Assembly (NCBI RefSeq): GCF_029360805.1
Contig: NZ_JARKNC010000008.1
Location: 62,001-126,000 of the forward strand
Source: Daejeonella sp. JGW-45
Lineage (GTDB): Bacteria; Bacteroidota; Bacteroidia; Sphingobacteriales; Sphingobacteriaceae
Length of the DNA stretch: 64,000 nt
Reading direction: 5' to 3'
Shown here: in pieces, positions 36,493 through 46,154 of the stretch
Position numbering within the stretch: the stretch's first letter is position 1
Layout: each line of letters opens with the position of its first letter
Position numbers and translations under genes: made by a program
The notes under the pieces: generated by a model
Told to the model about the DNA's origin: nothing
Database searches by the model: none
Seen by the model: the letters and a program-made list of their open reading frames with translations, nothing else

Positions 36493-37482
36493 ATGAATAA
36501 AATCCGCTGGGGTATTCTTAGCACGGCAAAAATCGGTGTAGAAAAGGTTATCCCTGCTATGAAGCTCGGGAAATACAGCACAGTTGCGGCGATCGCATCA
36601 AGAGACCCAGATCAGGCGAGTAAAGCAGCGTCGTCCCTTCAAATACCAAAATCATACGGTTCATACCAGGATCTTCTGGACGACAGCGATGTCGATGCGG
36701 TGTACATCCCCCTGCCCAATCACCTTCATGTGGAATGGGCAATAAAAGCATTAAACGCCGGCAAACATGTCTTGCTGGAAAAACCCGTTGGCCTTTCAAG
36801 TACTGAAGCAAAGAAGCTCTTAGTGGCCGCAAAAGAAAAGCCAGGACTAAAAGTAATGGAAGCCTTTATGTATCGGCACCATCCGCAATGGCAAAAAGCT
36901 AAAATGCTGGTAGAAAATGGAGATATCGGAAAACTCAGATCTATCCAAACCTTCTTTTCCTATTACAACACTGATCCGGAAAATATTCGCCACAACCCAC
37001 AGTTCGGAGGCGGGGGATTGATGGATATCGGGTGCTATTGTATTTCCTTATCGCGTTATATTTTTGGCCAGGAACCCTCCCGGGTTAGCGGCTTGGTTGA
37101 GTTTGATCCCTTGTTCAAAACAGACCGGATGGCTTCTGCCATACTCGATTTTTCGGAGGGAACCTCTGCATTTACATGCTCAACACAGATAATGCCATTC
37201 CAGCGTGTTAACATTTTCGGGGATACCGGCGGTATAGAAATAGAGATACCGTTTAATGCCCCGCCTGACAGGCCTACAAGATTATGGCTTCATACCATGG
37301 AGAGAACGCAGGAGATCGTATTTGATATTTGCGACCAGTATACTATTCAGGGCGACCTCTTTTCAAAGGCGATCCTTACCAATTCAGAAGTTCCCACTCC
37401 GCTTGAAGACGCCCTTAACAATATGCTTGCAATCGAGGCCGTCTTCAAGAGTTCTGAGACCGGGGAATGGGTTAACTTATAA
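36493..37482 (+). CDS. Cytosolic Gfo/Idh/MocA family oxidoreductase
   Basis: A 329-residue NAD(P)-dependent sugar oxidoreductase without a leader. The Rossmann motif is IRWGILSTAKIGVEKVIPAM; the family Lys motif is LLEKPVGLSS, where EKP supplies the catalytic Lys; the C-terminal domain has GGGGLMDIGCYCISLSRYIF. The GCY/His region resembles dimeric dihydrodiol/xylose dehydrogenase-like members. It follows the NupG-like permease gene, so it probably reduces or oxidises the imported sugar or 3-keto-sugar. It is convergent with the exported Gfo/Idh gene at 37518; the ends are 35 bp apart. Confidence 0.92.
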   Translation: MNKIRWGILSTAKIGVEKVIPAMKLGKYSTVAAIASRDPDQASKAASSLQIPKSYGSYQDLLDDSDVDAVYIPLPNHLHVEWAIKALNAGKHVLLEKPVGLSSTEAKKLLVAAKEKPGLKVMEAFMYRHHPQWQKAKMLVENGDIGKLRSIQTFFSYYNTDPENIRHNPQFGGGGLMDIGCYCISLSRYIFGQEPSRVSGLVEFDPLFKTDRMASAILDFSEGTSAFTCSTQIMPFQRVNIFGDTGGIEIEIPFNAPPDRPTRLWLHTMERTQEIVFDICDQYTIQGDLFSKAILTNSEVPTPLEDALNNMLAIEAVFKSSETGEWVNL

Positions 37483-37517
37483 GGTTTTATTATGTCATTA
37501 ATCTTTAACCAGAGATC

Positions 37518-38801
37518 TTATATCAAATCCCACTTTTTTCGGGGCTCTTTAGATAATAGGTTGTTTGCTTCCCTATCACCTATAAATTTCTCCCTTTTAT
37601 CATTCCAGTACAGTTTTCTTCCTAATTGATAAGAAATCAACCCCAGGTGCATCGGTAAAGTCAGTTCCCGCGCATATTCAAGATTAGATTCCGGCTGCGT
37701 ACGGGATTTAACCGCATTTACAAAATTTTGCTGATGCCCGGGTGATCTTTCCAAAGAAACCGGAACCTTCGTCAGATCAGGAACAAGCTCACCGCCTATT
37801 CTAACCTCGTGGGTATTGTAATCGCAGATTAAAGTGCCATTCTCCCCCTCAAAATAAGCCCCGATACCGCGTGCAGCAGCTCCGGGAACATTTGGCGGCT
37901 CACTTGTCCAGAATATGTTCAAGTCTTCATACTCATAGTCAACATCCATCCATTTCGCGACATCGGTAATACCTTCGGCCTTTTCGCCTCTGGCACTTAT
38001 ACTTTTTAGTCCTTTAGGCTGAATCGACCAGTAAACAACATCAGCGATATGCGACCAGAAGTCGCCAAAAACCCCACCGCCATAATCCGAAAAATAGCGC
38101 CAGTTAAAGTGGCATTTTTGCGGGGCATAATCTGACAAAGGAGCGGGCCCTAGCCACATATCCCAATCTAAATTTGGAGGAGCCTGCTGATAAGCGGCCA
38201 ATCCGAGGTCAGGAGGAAAACCTGTTTTCCATATCCGAACTGTATTGATCTTTCCAAGGATTCCTGAACGCACAAGTTCTACAACACGGTGATAGTTATC
38301 CCCTGCGTGGATCTGGGTACCGAGTTGGAAGACGCGATCGTAGCGATTAAGGTTCTTGAGCATCTCTTGTCCACCTCTTACATCATGAGATAAGGGCTTT
38401 TCACCATATACGTCCTTGCCGGCTTTGAAGGCGAGAGTTGCGATCTGGCTATGCCAGTGGTCGGGGGTGGCGCAGGTTATCGCATCAATATCCTTGCGAT
38501 CTAATATATGCCTGAAATCTTTGTAAGCCTGTGCCTTGTTTCCAGGGCGAAGCGTTTCCAGAGTTTTCATTGTGCTATCTAAATGCACCTGATCCACATC
38601 GCACAATGCTACAATATCAACTTCAGGAATAGCTGCAAACCACCTCATATGAGCATTCCCCATTCCCCCCAAGCCTATGTGCGCAACACGTAAGCGATCG
38701 CTGGCTGCTACTTTGCGCACCAGTCCAGGCAACATAAACACGCCCATTCCGGCGATACTCGTTTTCCTGATAAATTCTCTCCGGCTTGAATTTAATTCCA
38801 T
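37518..38801 (-). CDS. Exported Gfo/Idh/MocA family oxidoreductase (Tat leader)
   Basis: A 427-residue enzyme with a Tat-type leader (SSRREFIRKTSIAGMGVFML). The NAD-binding motif is VAHIGLGGMGNAHMRWF, followed by DAITCATPDHWHSQIATLAF and the catalytic motif YGEKPLSHDVRGG with the conserved Lys. The C-terminal domain includes FNWRYFSDYGGGVFGDFWSH, with the Asp/His pair expected in this subgroup. Such proteins probably oxidise the C3 hydroxyl of glycosides in the periplasm using a tightly bound cofactor. It is the last gene of a minus-strand series that includes two DUF1080 genes just upstream, an arrangement seen in 3-keto-glycoside pathways. Start at 38801 is a plain ATG with leader. Confidence 0.93.
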   Translation of the reverse strand: MELNSSRREFIRKTSIAGMGVFMLPGLVRKVAASDRLRVAHIGLGGMGNAHMRWFAAIPEVDIVALCDVDQVHLDSTMKTLETLRPGNKAQAYKDFRHILDRKDIDAITCATPDHWHSQIATLAFKAGKDVYGEKPLSHDVRGGQEMLKNLNRYDRVFQLGTQIHAGDNYHRVVELVRSGILGKINTVRIWKTGFPPDLGLAAYQQAPPNLDWDMWLGPAPLSDYAPQKCHFNWRYFSDYGGGVFGDFWSHIADVVYWSIQPKGLKSISARGEKAEGITDVAKWMDVDYEYEDLNIFWTSEPPNVPGAAARGIGAYFEGENGTLICDYNTHEVRIGGELVPDLTKVPVSLERSPGHQQNFVNAVKSRTQPESNLEYARELTLPMHLGLISYQLGRKLYWNDKREKFIGDREANNLLSKEPRKKWDLI

Positions 38802-38855
38802 AACCTAAATATTATATCCTATGATAATTATAATCGTAAATGATCATCATTTTTG

Positions 38856-38932
38856 CTATCAGCTATCAGCTGTGAGCTATCAGCTATCGAACTGGACAAT
38901 ACTCACCCCCCACTGCTCACTGCTCATTGCCA
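38856..38932. repeat. Heptamer repeat array (CTATCAG and ACTGCTC types)
   Basis: Five 7-bp units of CTATCAG type (38856-38890, third and fifth diverged) are followed after 21 bp by three units of ACTGCTC type (38912-38932). The array fills much of the gap between a DUF1080 gene and the exported Gfo/Idh gene. The period matches the arrays at 18921 and 49183, although the sequences differ. Confidence 0.7.
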
Positions 38933-38935
38933 TCC

Positions 38936-40294
38936 CTATTTCCCACTTAAATCCCTGATCCTGATATTTCTGAAAGCCAAAGGAGATCCGTGCCCAAGAA
39001 AGCCGATATGACCGCTGTCGCGTAATAAGCCCGGATGCTTCAACCCGTCGGCAGCACCGTTCTTCCTGGCATCAGTAATGTCTGCATCAAGTATCACAGT
39101 ACCGTTTAAAATCACTTTGATCTTAGGGCCCTGTACTACCACTTCCTGATAATTCCACTGTCCTGTAGGTTTCAGAAAGCCTCTTTTGGCAGGCAATGTT
39201 CCATAAATCGACCCGTGGTACTGGTAGACCTTAAGGTCTTTGTAAACAGGAGCTTCATTATCCAGGATTTGCAATTCCATTCCTTCATAAGCTGCATCGC
39301 CGGTTATAGGAGACCTAATTCCCAAACCGTTGTTAGCACCCGGAGTCAGTTGAAATTCAAAACGCAGTACAAAATCACTGAATTCCTCTTTAGAAAATAA
39401 ATTATTACCAAGGGAGCTTTTACCAGGTTTCGGGCGGACAACCATATTACCATTTTCTGTGATGTAATCCCTGGTATTACCTCTCCAGCTATGCATATTG
39501 GTTCCGTCAAACAATACCTTATAACCCTCCTTCTTCTCCTGCGCACTTAACCGAAATGGCTTTACACGGGGTAATTCCTTGATATAAATATTGCGGTAAG
39601 AAATGGGCGAACCATGTGCCTGAAGTTCTATTTGCTCTTCAGAAAAAATAGGCAAAGCTCTATCCCAGTAATTTTCAAGTATAACATTGTCCGTTACCAG
39701 CTCCCCGTTCAGATAAACTGTGACCCGGTCCGCCTTCATGATGATACGAAATGTATTCCACTCCCCTAACTTTTTATCAGCTACCTTGAGTGGTTTGCTT
39801 TCGTTTTCTTTATTATTATATAAACCTCCTGACCCGACCTGGGCCCCAACCTTTACACGGGCATTATCCCAGATCTGGACTTGCGGTGTACCCCGTAGAT
39901 AAATACCTGCATCACCTTCCTGTTTGCCGTCGTCAATAATCTTCCAGTCAACCAGCATCTCAAAATCTCCATATTTTTTTACCGTAGCAATATTGTTCCC
40001 ATGTCCGACAAACTGTAGCTCACCATTTGCCACTTTCCAGCCGTCTCTCATTTCTGCATCAGCTTTCTTTTGGGCTTCAGCCAAAGTTTTAGCATCCATC
40101 TTCGACCTTTTAATAGGATCCGCTACCAGGCCTTTCCATCCTTTCAGATCTTTCCCATTAAACAGAGCGACAAAACCCTCTTTCTGGAGCATTGCTGCAT
40201 CTTTATCTGTTGGCTTGGGATCTTCTTTAAATGAAATAACTACAGGAATTATCAATATCGCCAGAAGGCAGTACTTAAGTTTATTAAGATTCAT
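38936..40294 (-). CDS. Tandem DUF1080 (3-keto-disaccharide hydrolase-type) exported protein
   Basis: A 452-residue exported protein with two DUF1080 domains. The start at 40294 gives the leader LKYCLLAILIIPVVISF; an upstream in-frame ATG lacks one. The first domain begins FVALFNGKDLKGWKGLVADP and ends near GSPISYRNIYIKELP; the second begins YKVLFDGTNMHSWRG and ends GSPLAFRNIRIRDL. Each is a concanavalin-like beta-sandwich; family members split or eliminate 3-keto glycosides. It lies between a single-domain DUF1080 gene (75 bp upstream) and the exported Gfo/Idh gene, so it likely acts on the product of that oxidoreductase. Which of the two domains is catalytic cannot be told. Confidence 0.93.
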   Translation of the reverse strand: MNLNKLKYCLLAILIIPVVISFKEDPKPTDKDAAMLQKEGFVALFNGKDLKGWKGLVADPIKRSKMDAKTLAEAQKKADAEMRDGWKVANGELQFVGHGNNIATVKKYGDFEMLVDWKIIDDGKQEGDAGIYLRGTPQVQIWDNARVKVGAQVGSGGLYNNKENESKPLKVADKKLGEWNTFRIIMKADRVTVYLNGELVTDNVILENYWDRALPIFSEEQIELQAHGSPISYRNIYIKELPRVKPFRLSAQEKKEGYKVLFDGTNMHSWRGNTRDYITENGNMVVRPKPGKSSLGNNLFSKEEFSDFVLRFEFQLTPGANNGLGIRSPITGDAAYEGMELQILDNEAPVYKDLKVYQYHGSIYGTLPAKRGFLKPTGQWNYQEVVVQGPKIKVILNGTVILDADITDARKNGAADGLKHPGLLRDSGHIGFLGHGSPLAFRNIRIRDLSGK

Positions 40295-40369
40295 ATTTGA
40301 AATGTTTTTATTTGCAGCATTTAAATTAGGAATTATATCCATCAATTTGTCTGACGAGATTAAATTAAT

Positions 40370-41194
40370 CTATTTCGATGCCAAAGGAACTAGTTCCACT
40401 TTCCTGACAAACATCTCTGCGCCCTCAGACTGGATCTGGATTTTTCCCCTGGTTGGCTTTACGCGATAGGCCTGGTTAACAAGAACGCCGTTCAGATAGA
40501 CATCGATTTTGTCGCCATCTGCTATGCATTCAATTCTATTCCATTTTCCTACTTCTTTTTCGACGTCTTTCTCACCCCTGAAACCAAGAACATCTTTCCA
40601 GTTCGGATCACGTGCGAACCAATCGATCCTGCCTTTGTTAATAGTCAATGGCTGCCCTCCTGGCATGTAAACATTTCCGCCTCCTGGTTTTTTAGGTGCT
40701 ACATTACTTGTAAGTGAAAACTTGTCTGAGCCATCTCCTACTACGAGAAAGTCGCCAGTACCCCCTTCAATAATCTGGCACTCTATTGAATACATCCATG
40801 TACCTGAATAGCCACCATCGGCGCCGGTTGAATGCAGAAGTATACCATTATCTCTTGCTCTATCTACTCTGGGAGCGAAGGTTCTTGATCCCCATTTAAA
40901 GTCAACGGTCAGTTTGTAATCGCTGTATTCCTCATTAGTGGTAATACATCCATACTCTTCACCAGAGATCTTAATCAATCCGTCATCCACTGTAAACACC
41001 TTTTTAGGATCAATACCTGTTCCACGGCCTTTAACAAAGGTATACCAGCCGCTAAGATCTTTGCCATTAAATAAGCTGATAGCTTTGGACTGGTCGACTT
41101 TGACCTGACCTGGATTTGTTTTTGCCGTACCGCAGCCCTCAATTATTATCAGGGAAGAAATCAGCGCAATAGAAACTAAAAGTGTTCTTTTCAT
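40370..41194 (-). CDS. DUF1080 (3-keto-disaccharide hydrolase-type) lipoprotein
   Basis: A 274-residue lipoprotein with lipobox IIIEGC (Cys about residue 21). A single DUF1080 domain covers the rest: KAISLFNGKDLSGWYTFVKG, YKLTVDFKWGS, DNGILLHSTGADGG and KIQIQSEGAEMFVRKVELVP. The N-x-G-K-D-L-x-G-W opening is the family signature. DUF1080 enzymes cleave 3-keto glucosides and related sugars by hydrolysis or elimination. It is 24 bp after the large cytochrome/HEAT gene and upstream of the tandem DUF1080 gene, in the same series as the exported Gfo/Idh gene; the three together form a plausible oxidise-then-cleave unit. Confidence 0.92.
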   Translation of the reverse strand: MKRTLLVSIALISSLIIIEGCGTAKTNPGQVKVDQSKAISLFNGKDLSGWYTFVKGRGTGIDPKKVFTVDDGLIKISGEEYGCITTNEEYSDYKLTVDFKWGSRTFAPRVDRARDNGILLHSTGADGGYSGTWMYSIECQIIEGGTGDFLVVGDGSDKFSLTSNVAPKKPGGGNVYMPGGQPLTINKGRIDWFARDPNWKDVLGFRGEKDVEKEVGKWNRIECIADGDKIDVYLNGVLVNQAYRVKPTRGKIQIQSEGAEMFVRKVELVPLASK

Positions 41195-41218
41195 TTTAAT
41201 ATATGTTTAGTCGATTAT

Positions 41219-44200
41219 TTAATTCTTTTTTCTGATCGTGCCCAGTCCGTCGGGAAGTGAGTTAAGATAAGCCATTAAATCTGATAATTCTTCATTGGAC
41301 AATTGCTTATCGAGTCCCGGCGGCATCATCGATACCTCCACAGGCTCGATTCCGGTGATCTCCGAGCGTTGAACGCGGATAAGCACACCCGGCCCAACTT
41401 CTACTGTCAGCGCATCAGGGAATTGTTCTTTGATCACACCCACATGTGTGGTAGATTTAGTGATCACCTTACTGGTTTCATACTCCCTGGCGAAGCTTGC
41501 ACCCGGATATAAAATGGCTTCCAGGATGTCGTGACCAGAGCGGATCTGTCCGATATTGGTCAGATCGGGCCCAAACTTGCCACCCTTGTTAGCCACTGCG
41601 TGGCATGAAAAACAGATCCCCTTGCCGAAGAATATCCTGGCACCCTGGGCCACGTCCCCCCGTGTCAGGCGAGCTTCTATGGCCTGCAATTCCGAAAGGC
41701 GGGCTGCATTTCGCTCGCGTAGCCTTGCAATCAAAGGATCTGCCGATGTTTTAATCGCCTGAGGGTATTTATCCAACAGGGACTGCAGGTCCTGCTCCGA
41801 CAGGTTATCCAGGCGGTCGGCTGAAGCTCCAAGGGATTGAACAAAAGCCTTCCCCACTTCTGCATTACTGTTTGATCCAAAAGCACCTACCAGGCTTGGC
41901 AGCAGAAAAACATCTGTTTTAGCAACCTGTTCATTGGCCAGCTCGATCAGCTGGCTATCGTTCAGCTTCGCTTTTGAGAGTACACGGGCCGCCAGTTGTC
42001 TCACCGGGGATTCGTGCCTGGCCTCCAGATAACCCAGCACCATCCTGAATTCATCCTCTGAAACGGCTGGCTGCGAAAGAAGCCTGGAACTTAATGCATT
42101 CAGCCGGAAATCTGAAGACGTAGCCGGGTTCTGAACGATGCTGTTTAATTCATCATTCAAGGCTTTGATCCCCCGCGACTCAATGAGCCCCAATATCTGT
42201 GATTTGATCTCCGCACTTCCGCTTTGCAGCAGCCTGCCCATTTGATCAACCCAGATAGCCGGAAATTCCTTGACCGGGGAATGTGTGATCACATCGATCA
42301 ATAAAGCCTGTCTTGCCACAGGAGTCGCCGTGTCGGCAAGCTGTTCAGCCAGAAATTGCTGTAAAGGCTTATTGGCACTAAAGGTAACCATCAGGTCACG
42401 AACAGCTGTAAGGTCAGTAGCTGAAAGTTCCGCACTACCCAGTCGTTCTTTCAGGAAGCTGATCACCACATCAGACCATTCCGGACGATGAGCAGCAACC
42501 CAGATACCAACTTTACGGGATTCCGCATCCTGGCTGTTCAGGAAAGGAACCAGGTGCTCTCTGCCCAACACCGATCCATCCATTTGGTCCAGGGCTATCA
42601 GAGCGGATCTCCTCACCGCAAGGGAAGAATTCTTCAAGGCGGCGATCAGCGGAGCGGTGCTTTTCAGGGTGATCAGCGAATAGATGATCGAATGATCCAC
42701 AAAGCGGTCTTTATTCGTGGCGCTCGCATTCAACAAAGCCGGTACAGCACGCTTATCGCCGATCTGGCCCAGGGCTGTGGCCGCCTGACGGCGAACCGAA
42801 GGCTTGTCTTTTTGCACCTGCTCCATCAATTTGTCTACTGAGACCTTATCTTTGGCCAGGCCCATGACACGGGCTGCTGAAGTTCTGACAACCTCGCTGA
42901 CATCATTCAGACCCAGGCGTGCTTCTTTTATCGCATTGGCTGTACCGATCCTGTAGAGGGCAAATATCCCTGCAGCACGGATCTCCGCATTTTCGGAACG
43001 AAGCAAGGTGTTTTTAATTGCACCAACAGCTGATTCCCCTTTTTCAACCAAACGCTCAATTACGTTGTCGCGAACTGCCAGGCGCGGATCTTTAATATGG
43101 GAGGCCAGGGTTTGAACCGGGAGTGATCCGAGGTTCAGTTTCTTCCCCCAGGGGTCGCTTACCCTTGGTGCACCATTCTTCCGGATCCGGTAGATTCCAC
43201 CCTTGACATCCATCTTTGCTACTCTTGATAGCGGGCATCCGAGGATGAACCAGCCGCCGGTATTCAGCACCAGCATACTTCCATCGGCATCTTCCAACAC
43301 ATCCGTCAGGTGGATATCCTGGGTTGTGGAAGTTATAAACGGTTCATCAATGGTTTTATATGACGCCCCTTCAGCACTAACCTGATGGCGCATTATACGC
43401 CCCGTATTAAATTCGGCACTAAAGATATTGGTACTATACTCTTTCCCCAAGGCAGAACCCCGGTAACGCATCAGGCCAGATGGAGCCACCCGGGCCATTT
43501 TAGTCATCACCGGCATCAGGTCACCGGTCATCTTTAGTTTATCATTCCCGATCACAGGCCCTGATTTCGGAAACACCCCTCCTTCGACCCAGTGCATCAG
43601 GGCATCCCGCATCCCCCCTTCGGGGTTAACAAAATAGGTCATCGTACCAACCGTCTCTCCTGACGGCATAAATGCAATTTCAATAGAATTGTCGAAACCA
43701 CCCCCCGACATTGATTCCAGTCCTGAGCCATCAGGCCTGCATCTCCAAATCCTGGCAGAACCCCCCTTAAGATTTTTTCCCTCTTTGGTTGTAATATCAA
43801 ACCCGCGTCTGGCGTCAGTCAGGTACAACCATCCGTCGGGACCCATAAACGGACCGCCGAGCAAAGCGCCGTTAGCGTGCAGTACCCAGCCGGTAAGGAC
43901 CACTTCACGCTTATCAGCTACACCATCACCATCGGTATCCGTAAGGCGTAACAGATCGGGAGACGAGCTCACATAAAGGCTGCCCCTATAAAAAACACCA
44001 CCCTTAGGATATGTCAGCGAGTCGGCAAAGATCTTGCTCTTATCAAAGATGCCATCCCCGTCCGTATCTTCCAGGAGGCGGATGTGATAAGGTGGATTCT
44101 CTAACATGGCCTTATTGGATTCGGGCGAACTCCCGTCCGATTCAAAAACAAAAAGCCGGCCCTCGCCATCGAAAGAAGCAAACATTGGATAAGAAAGCAT

Positions 44201-44377
44201 TGCAGGATCAACTGCACGCTCGATAGAAAAGCCCTCGGGGACCTTAAGTCCGTCTAAATCTGTTACAATGATCTCCTTTTCTTTGCTGCTAATAAAAAAC
44301 AGAACAGCAAAACCTATTATAGTAAGGCCTATCACTTTTTTGTAGGTGCTTTGAAAGACCAGTAATAAATATCTCAT
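41219..44377 (-). CDS. PVC-type cytochrome c protein: dehydrogenase-like propeller, HEAT repeats, CxxCH domain
   Basis: A 1052-residue exported or membrane-anchored protein. A hydrophobic anchor (VIGLTIIGFAVLFFISS) precedes a beta-propeller of the Planctomycete-type membrane-bound dehydrogenase family (about 45-400, GLKVPEGFSIERAVDPAML, TDTDGDGVADKREVVLTGW), then HEAT repeats (about 430-800, e.g. RRQAATALGQIGDKRAVPAL) and a C-terminal cytochrome c with motif CFSCH (about residue 925), GPDLTNIG and a Met-rich MMPPGLDKQLSNEELSDLMA tail. It probably oxidises a sugar and passes electrons to haem. The ATG at 44377 is chosen over an upstream TTG. It is the first of a tight group with the DUF1080 genes. 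Confidence 0.92.
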   Translation of the reverse strand: MRYLLLVFQSTYKKVIGLTIIGFAVLFFISSKEKEIIVTDLDGLKVPEGFSIERAVDPAMLSYPMFASFDGEGRLFVFESDGSSPESNKAMLENPPYHIRLLEDTDGDGIFDKSKIFADSLTYPKGGVFYRGSLYVSSSPDLLRLTDTDGDGVADKREVVLTGWVLHANGALLGGPFMGPDGWLYLTDARRGFDITTKEGKNLKGGSARIWRCRPDGSGLESMSGGGFDNSIEIAFMPSGETVGTMTYFVNPEGGMRDALMHWVEGGVFPKSGPVIGNDKLKMTGDLMPVMTKMARVAPSGLMRYRGSALGKEYSTNIFSAEFNTGRIMRHQVSAEGASYKTIDEPFITSTTQDIHLTDVLEDADGSMLVLNTGGWFILGCPLSRVAKMDVKGGIYRIRKNGAPRVSDPWGKKLNLGSLPVQTLASHIKDPRLAVRDNVIERLVEKGESAVGAIKNTLLRSENAEIRAAGIFALYRIGTANAIKEARLGLNDVSEVVRTSAARVMGLAKDKVSVDKLMEQVQKDKPSVRRQAATALGQIGDKRAVPALLNASATNKDRFVDHSIIYSLITLKSTAPLIAALKNSSLAVRRSALIALDQMDGSVLGREHLVPFLNSQDAESRKVGIWVAAHRPEWSDVVISFLKERLGSAELSATDLTAVRDLMVTFSANKPLQQFLAEQLADTATPVARQALLIDVITHSPVKEFPAIWVDQMGRLLQSGSAEIKSQILGLIESRGIKALNDELNSIVQNPATSSDFRLNALSSRLLSQPAVSEDEFRMVLGYLEARHESPVRQLAARVLSKAKLNDSQLIELANEQVAKTDVFLLPSLVGAFGSNSNAEVGKAFVQSLGASADRLDNLSEQDLQSLLDKYPQAIKTSADPLIARLRERNAARLSELQAIEARLTRGDVAQGARIFFGKGICFSCHAVANKGGKFGPDLTNIGQIRSGHDILEAILYPGASFAREYETSKVITKSTTHVGVIKEQFPDALTVEVGPGVLIRVQRSEITGIEPVEVSMMPPGLDKQLSNEELSDLMAYLNSLPDGLGTIRKKN

Positions 44378-44458
44378 GATAATAGTGTCAAAAATTAACA
44401 AATAATCTCAGGCATCGTTCCAACCAGAACTGTGCCTCTACTGGCATCGCGAAAAAGG

Positions 44459-46045
44459 CTAAATGCCGCAACGTTTTAAAAAATTGGCGGTAATCCTCTG
44501 CACGCGCTCGTCCTCGCCATGGGGACGGCCAAAATGCGAGTTCGGAGTTATCACTCCCGGCGGAACTGCAAGTCCGAATGACCAGTAGATGGTTGCAGCA
44601 TTAAATACCCAATTGTTTTTGGGCCCGGGGTATACCGTTGCTGTATAATATGACTTCTGCTCTCCACTATTGGTTGTTGTACCCTCAGCAACGACTTCCA
44701 AACCTGGAATCTTTGCCGGATCACCATGATGTTCCCATCCAACAAGGCCCCGAATTCTATCTCCCTTCTTCATACCGGTACCCTCAAAAATCCAATGATC
44801 AGGCTTGCTCACAATCCAATCAGCCGAACCATTGAAGGGATACATTGTCCGGGCCCCGATCAGGGTATTTTCGTTCGGCCAGTCATCCCTTTCAAAAGGA
44901 CCCATAATACCAAGTCCTTTTTCCGCTTCGCTAAAACCACCAAAGCGGCCTATGCGGTGTATGATCCGGTTCGGATCGGGTGAAGCATCCGGTTTTAATG
45001 GCAGGCGCTCGCCGCCAGACTTGCTTAACCCTGAGGGTACATCAAGAGCTGAGATGTCGACATTAACACTGCCCTGCATATCTATCACCCACATTAAAGA
45101 GTTTCCCGAGAGGAAAGCTGCATTTAAGCCCCTGGCAACAGCACTTTTAACATTCTCAAACATTTTCAGAGTCCAATACTCATCGTGACCTACAGAAAGG
45201 AAACATTTAACGCGATCAAGACCTGCCGGATCCGCATGGGTGTCTATATTCGAACAATATGTAACGTCATAGCCGTGTTTCTCAAGCCAATAGCACAACG
45301 AATATTCCCACAATAGAAATTCGCCGGAACCTTGGGACAAAGGCTGATCTACCACCTGAGGATATTTGCCGTACGGGCGATCAAAGCTGACCCACGTTCT
45401 GGCACTAAGCGGCTGTTGAGGCGGGTCGCTGTCATAAAGGGAATATGTGTCCGGCCATTTGTTGTAAGCCTGCCAGGTGGTATCACTCGTTTGAAACATG
45501 ATATCTGCCTTCCGGTCGTCACGTACTATGAAGATAATATAACTCTCGTAGCGATGCGCAGAACAGGAAAGCTTTCCAAGATAAACACCGCTCAGCCACT
45601 CTTTTGGAATGGATAGAGACGTGGCGGTTTTCCAATCGCATTGGCGTAACCGGTTTTCAGCAATCGGTGGTACAGCCTGAGGACTAATAGAAAACGGCCC
45701 CAATCTTTTTACAAACCGCCCGCCTTTGCCACCGTAATAACCCATCCTGTAGATGTCGATCGCTATATCTGTCTGTGATGCAGCGTTTAAGAAAATGTCT
45801 AAGGTTTCTCCGGAACGTACGCTAGTTTTAGAACAATAGCCTTCGATAAGTTTAGATCGAAATTGTTCTGTTTTGATGAATGTGAGCTGCCAATCTGTTG
45901 TGCCTGGTTTCTCATTTTCGGTAGCGATCAGACTACCTTTTTTCTGGCTAATGTCAGCAAAACCTGACAGCGGCATAAGTGTCGCAGCCAGTCCTGCATG
46001 CGCAGCGTCTTTAATTAATTTACGCCGGGATATTTTCTTCTTCAT
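44459..46045 (-). CDS. N,N-dimethylformamidase beta subunit-like exported protein
   Basis: A 528-residue protein with a Tat-type leader (SRRKLIKDAAHAGLAATLMP). It resembles the large subunit of N,N-dimethylformamidase across its core: GYCSKTSVRSGETLDIFLNA (an N-terminal beta-sandwich), IDIYRMGYYGGKGGRFV, ARTWVSFDRPYG, and FLSVGHDEYWTLKMFENVKS, a glutamine amidotransferase-like region. Bacterial homologues are widespread and mostly uncharacterised; amide hydrolysis is the best guess and dimethylformamide an unlikely natural substrate. It sits between two large PVC-type cytochrome genes on the same strand (81 and 109 bp gaps). A role in removing N-acyl groups from glycoconjugates is possible but is inference. 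Confidence 0.82.
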   Translation of the reverse strand: MKKKISRRKLIKDAAHAGLAATLMPLSGFADISQKKGSLIATENEKPGTTDWQLTFIKTEQFRSKLIEGYCSKTSVRSGETLDIFLNAASQTDIAIDIYRMGYYGGKGGRFVKRLGPFSISPQAVPPIAENRLRQCDWKTATSLSIPKEWLSGVYLGKLSCSAHRYESYIIFIVRDDRKADIMFQTSDTTWQAYNKWPDTYSLYDSDPPQQPLSARTWVSFDRPYGKYPQVVDQPLSQGSGEFLLWEYSLCYWLEKHGYDVTYCSNIDTHADPAGLDRVKCFLSVGHDEYWTLKMFENVKSAVARGLNAAFLSGNSLMWVIDMQGSVNVDISALDVPSGLSKSGGERLPLKPDASPDPNRIIHRIGRFGGFSEAEKGLGIMGPFERDDWPNENTLIGARTMYPFNGSADWIVSKPDHWIFEGTGMKKGDRIRGLVGWEHHGDPAKIPGLEVVAEGTTTNSGEQKSYYTATVYPGPKNNWVFNAATIYWSFGLAVPPGVITPNSHFGRPHGEDERVQRITANFLKRCGI

Positions 46046-46154
46046 GGTATTCTATACATGCAGCCGCCTGTTGAGGTAAAATACTATATTAAGGGATGGT
46101 ATACCTACCATCAGCTATTGTGGTATTATATTACTGATCACCCTGAGTTATCTT

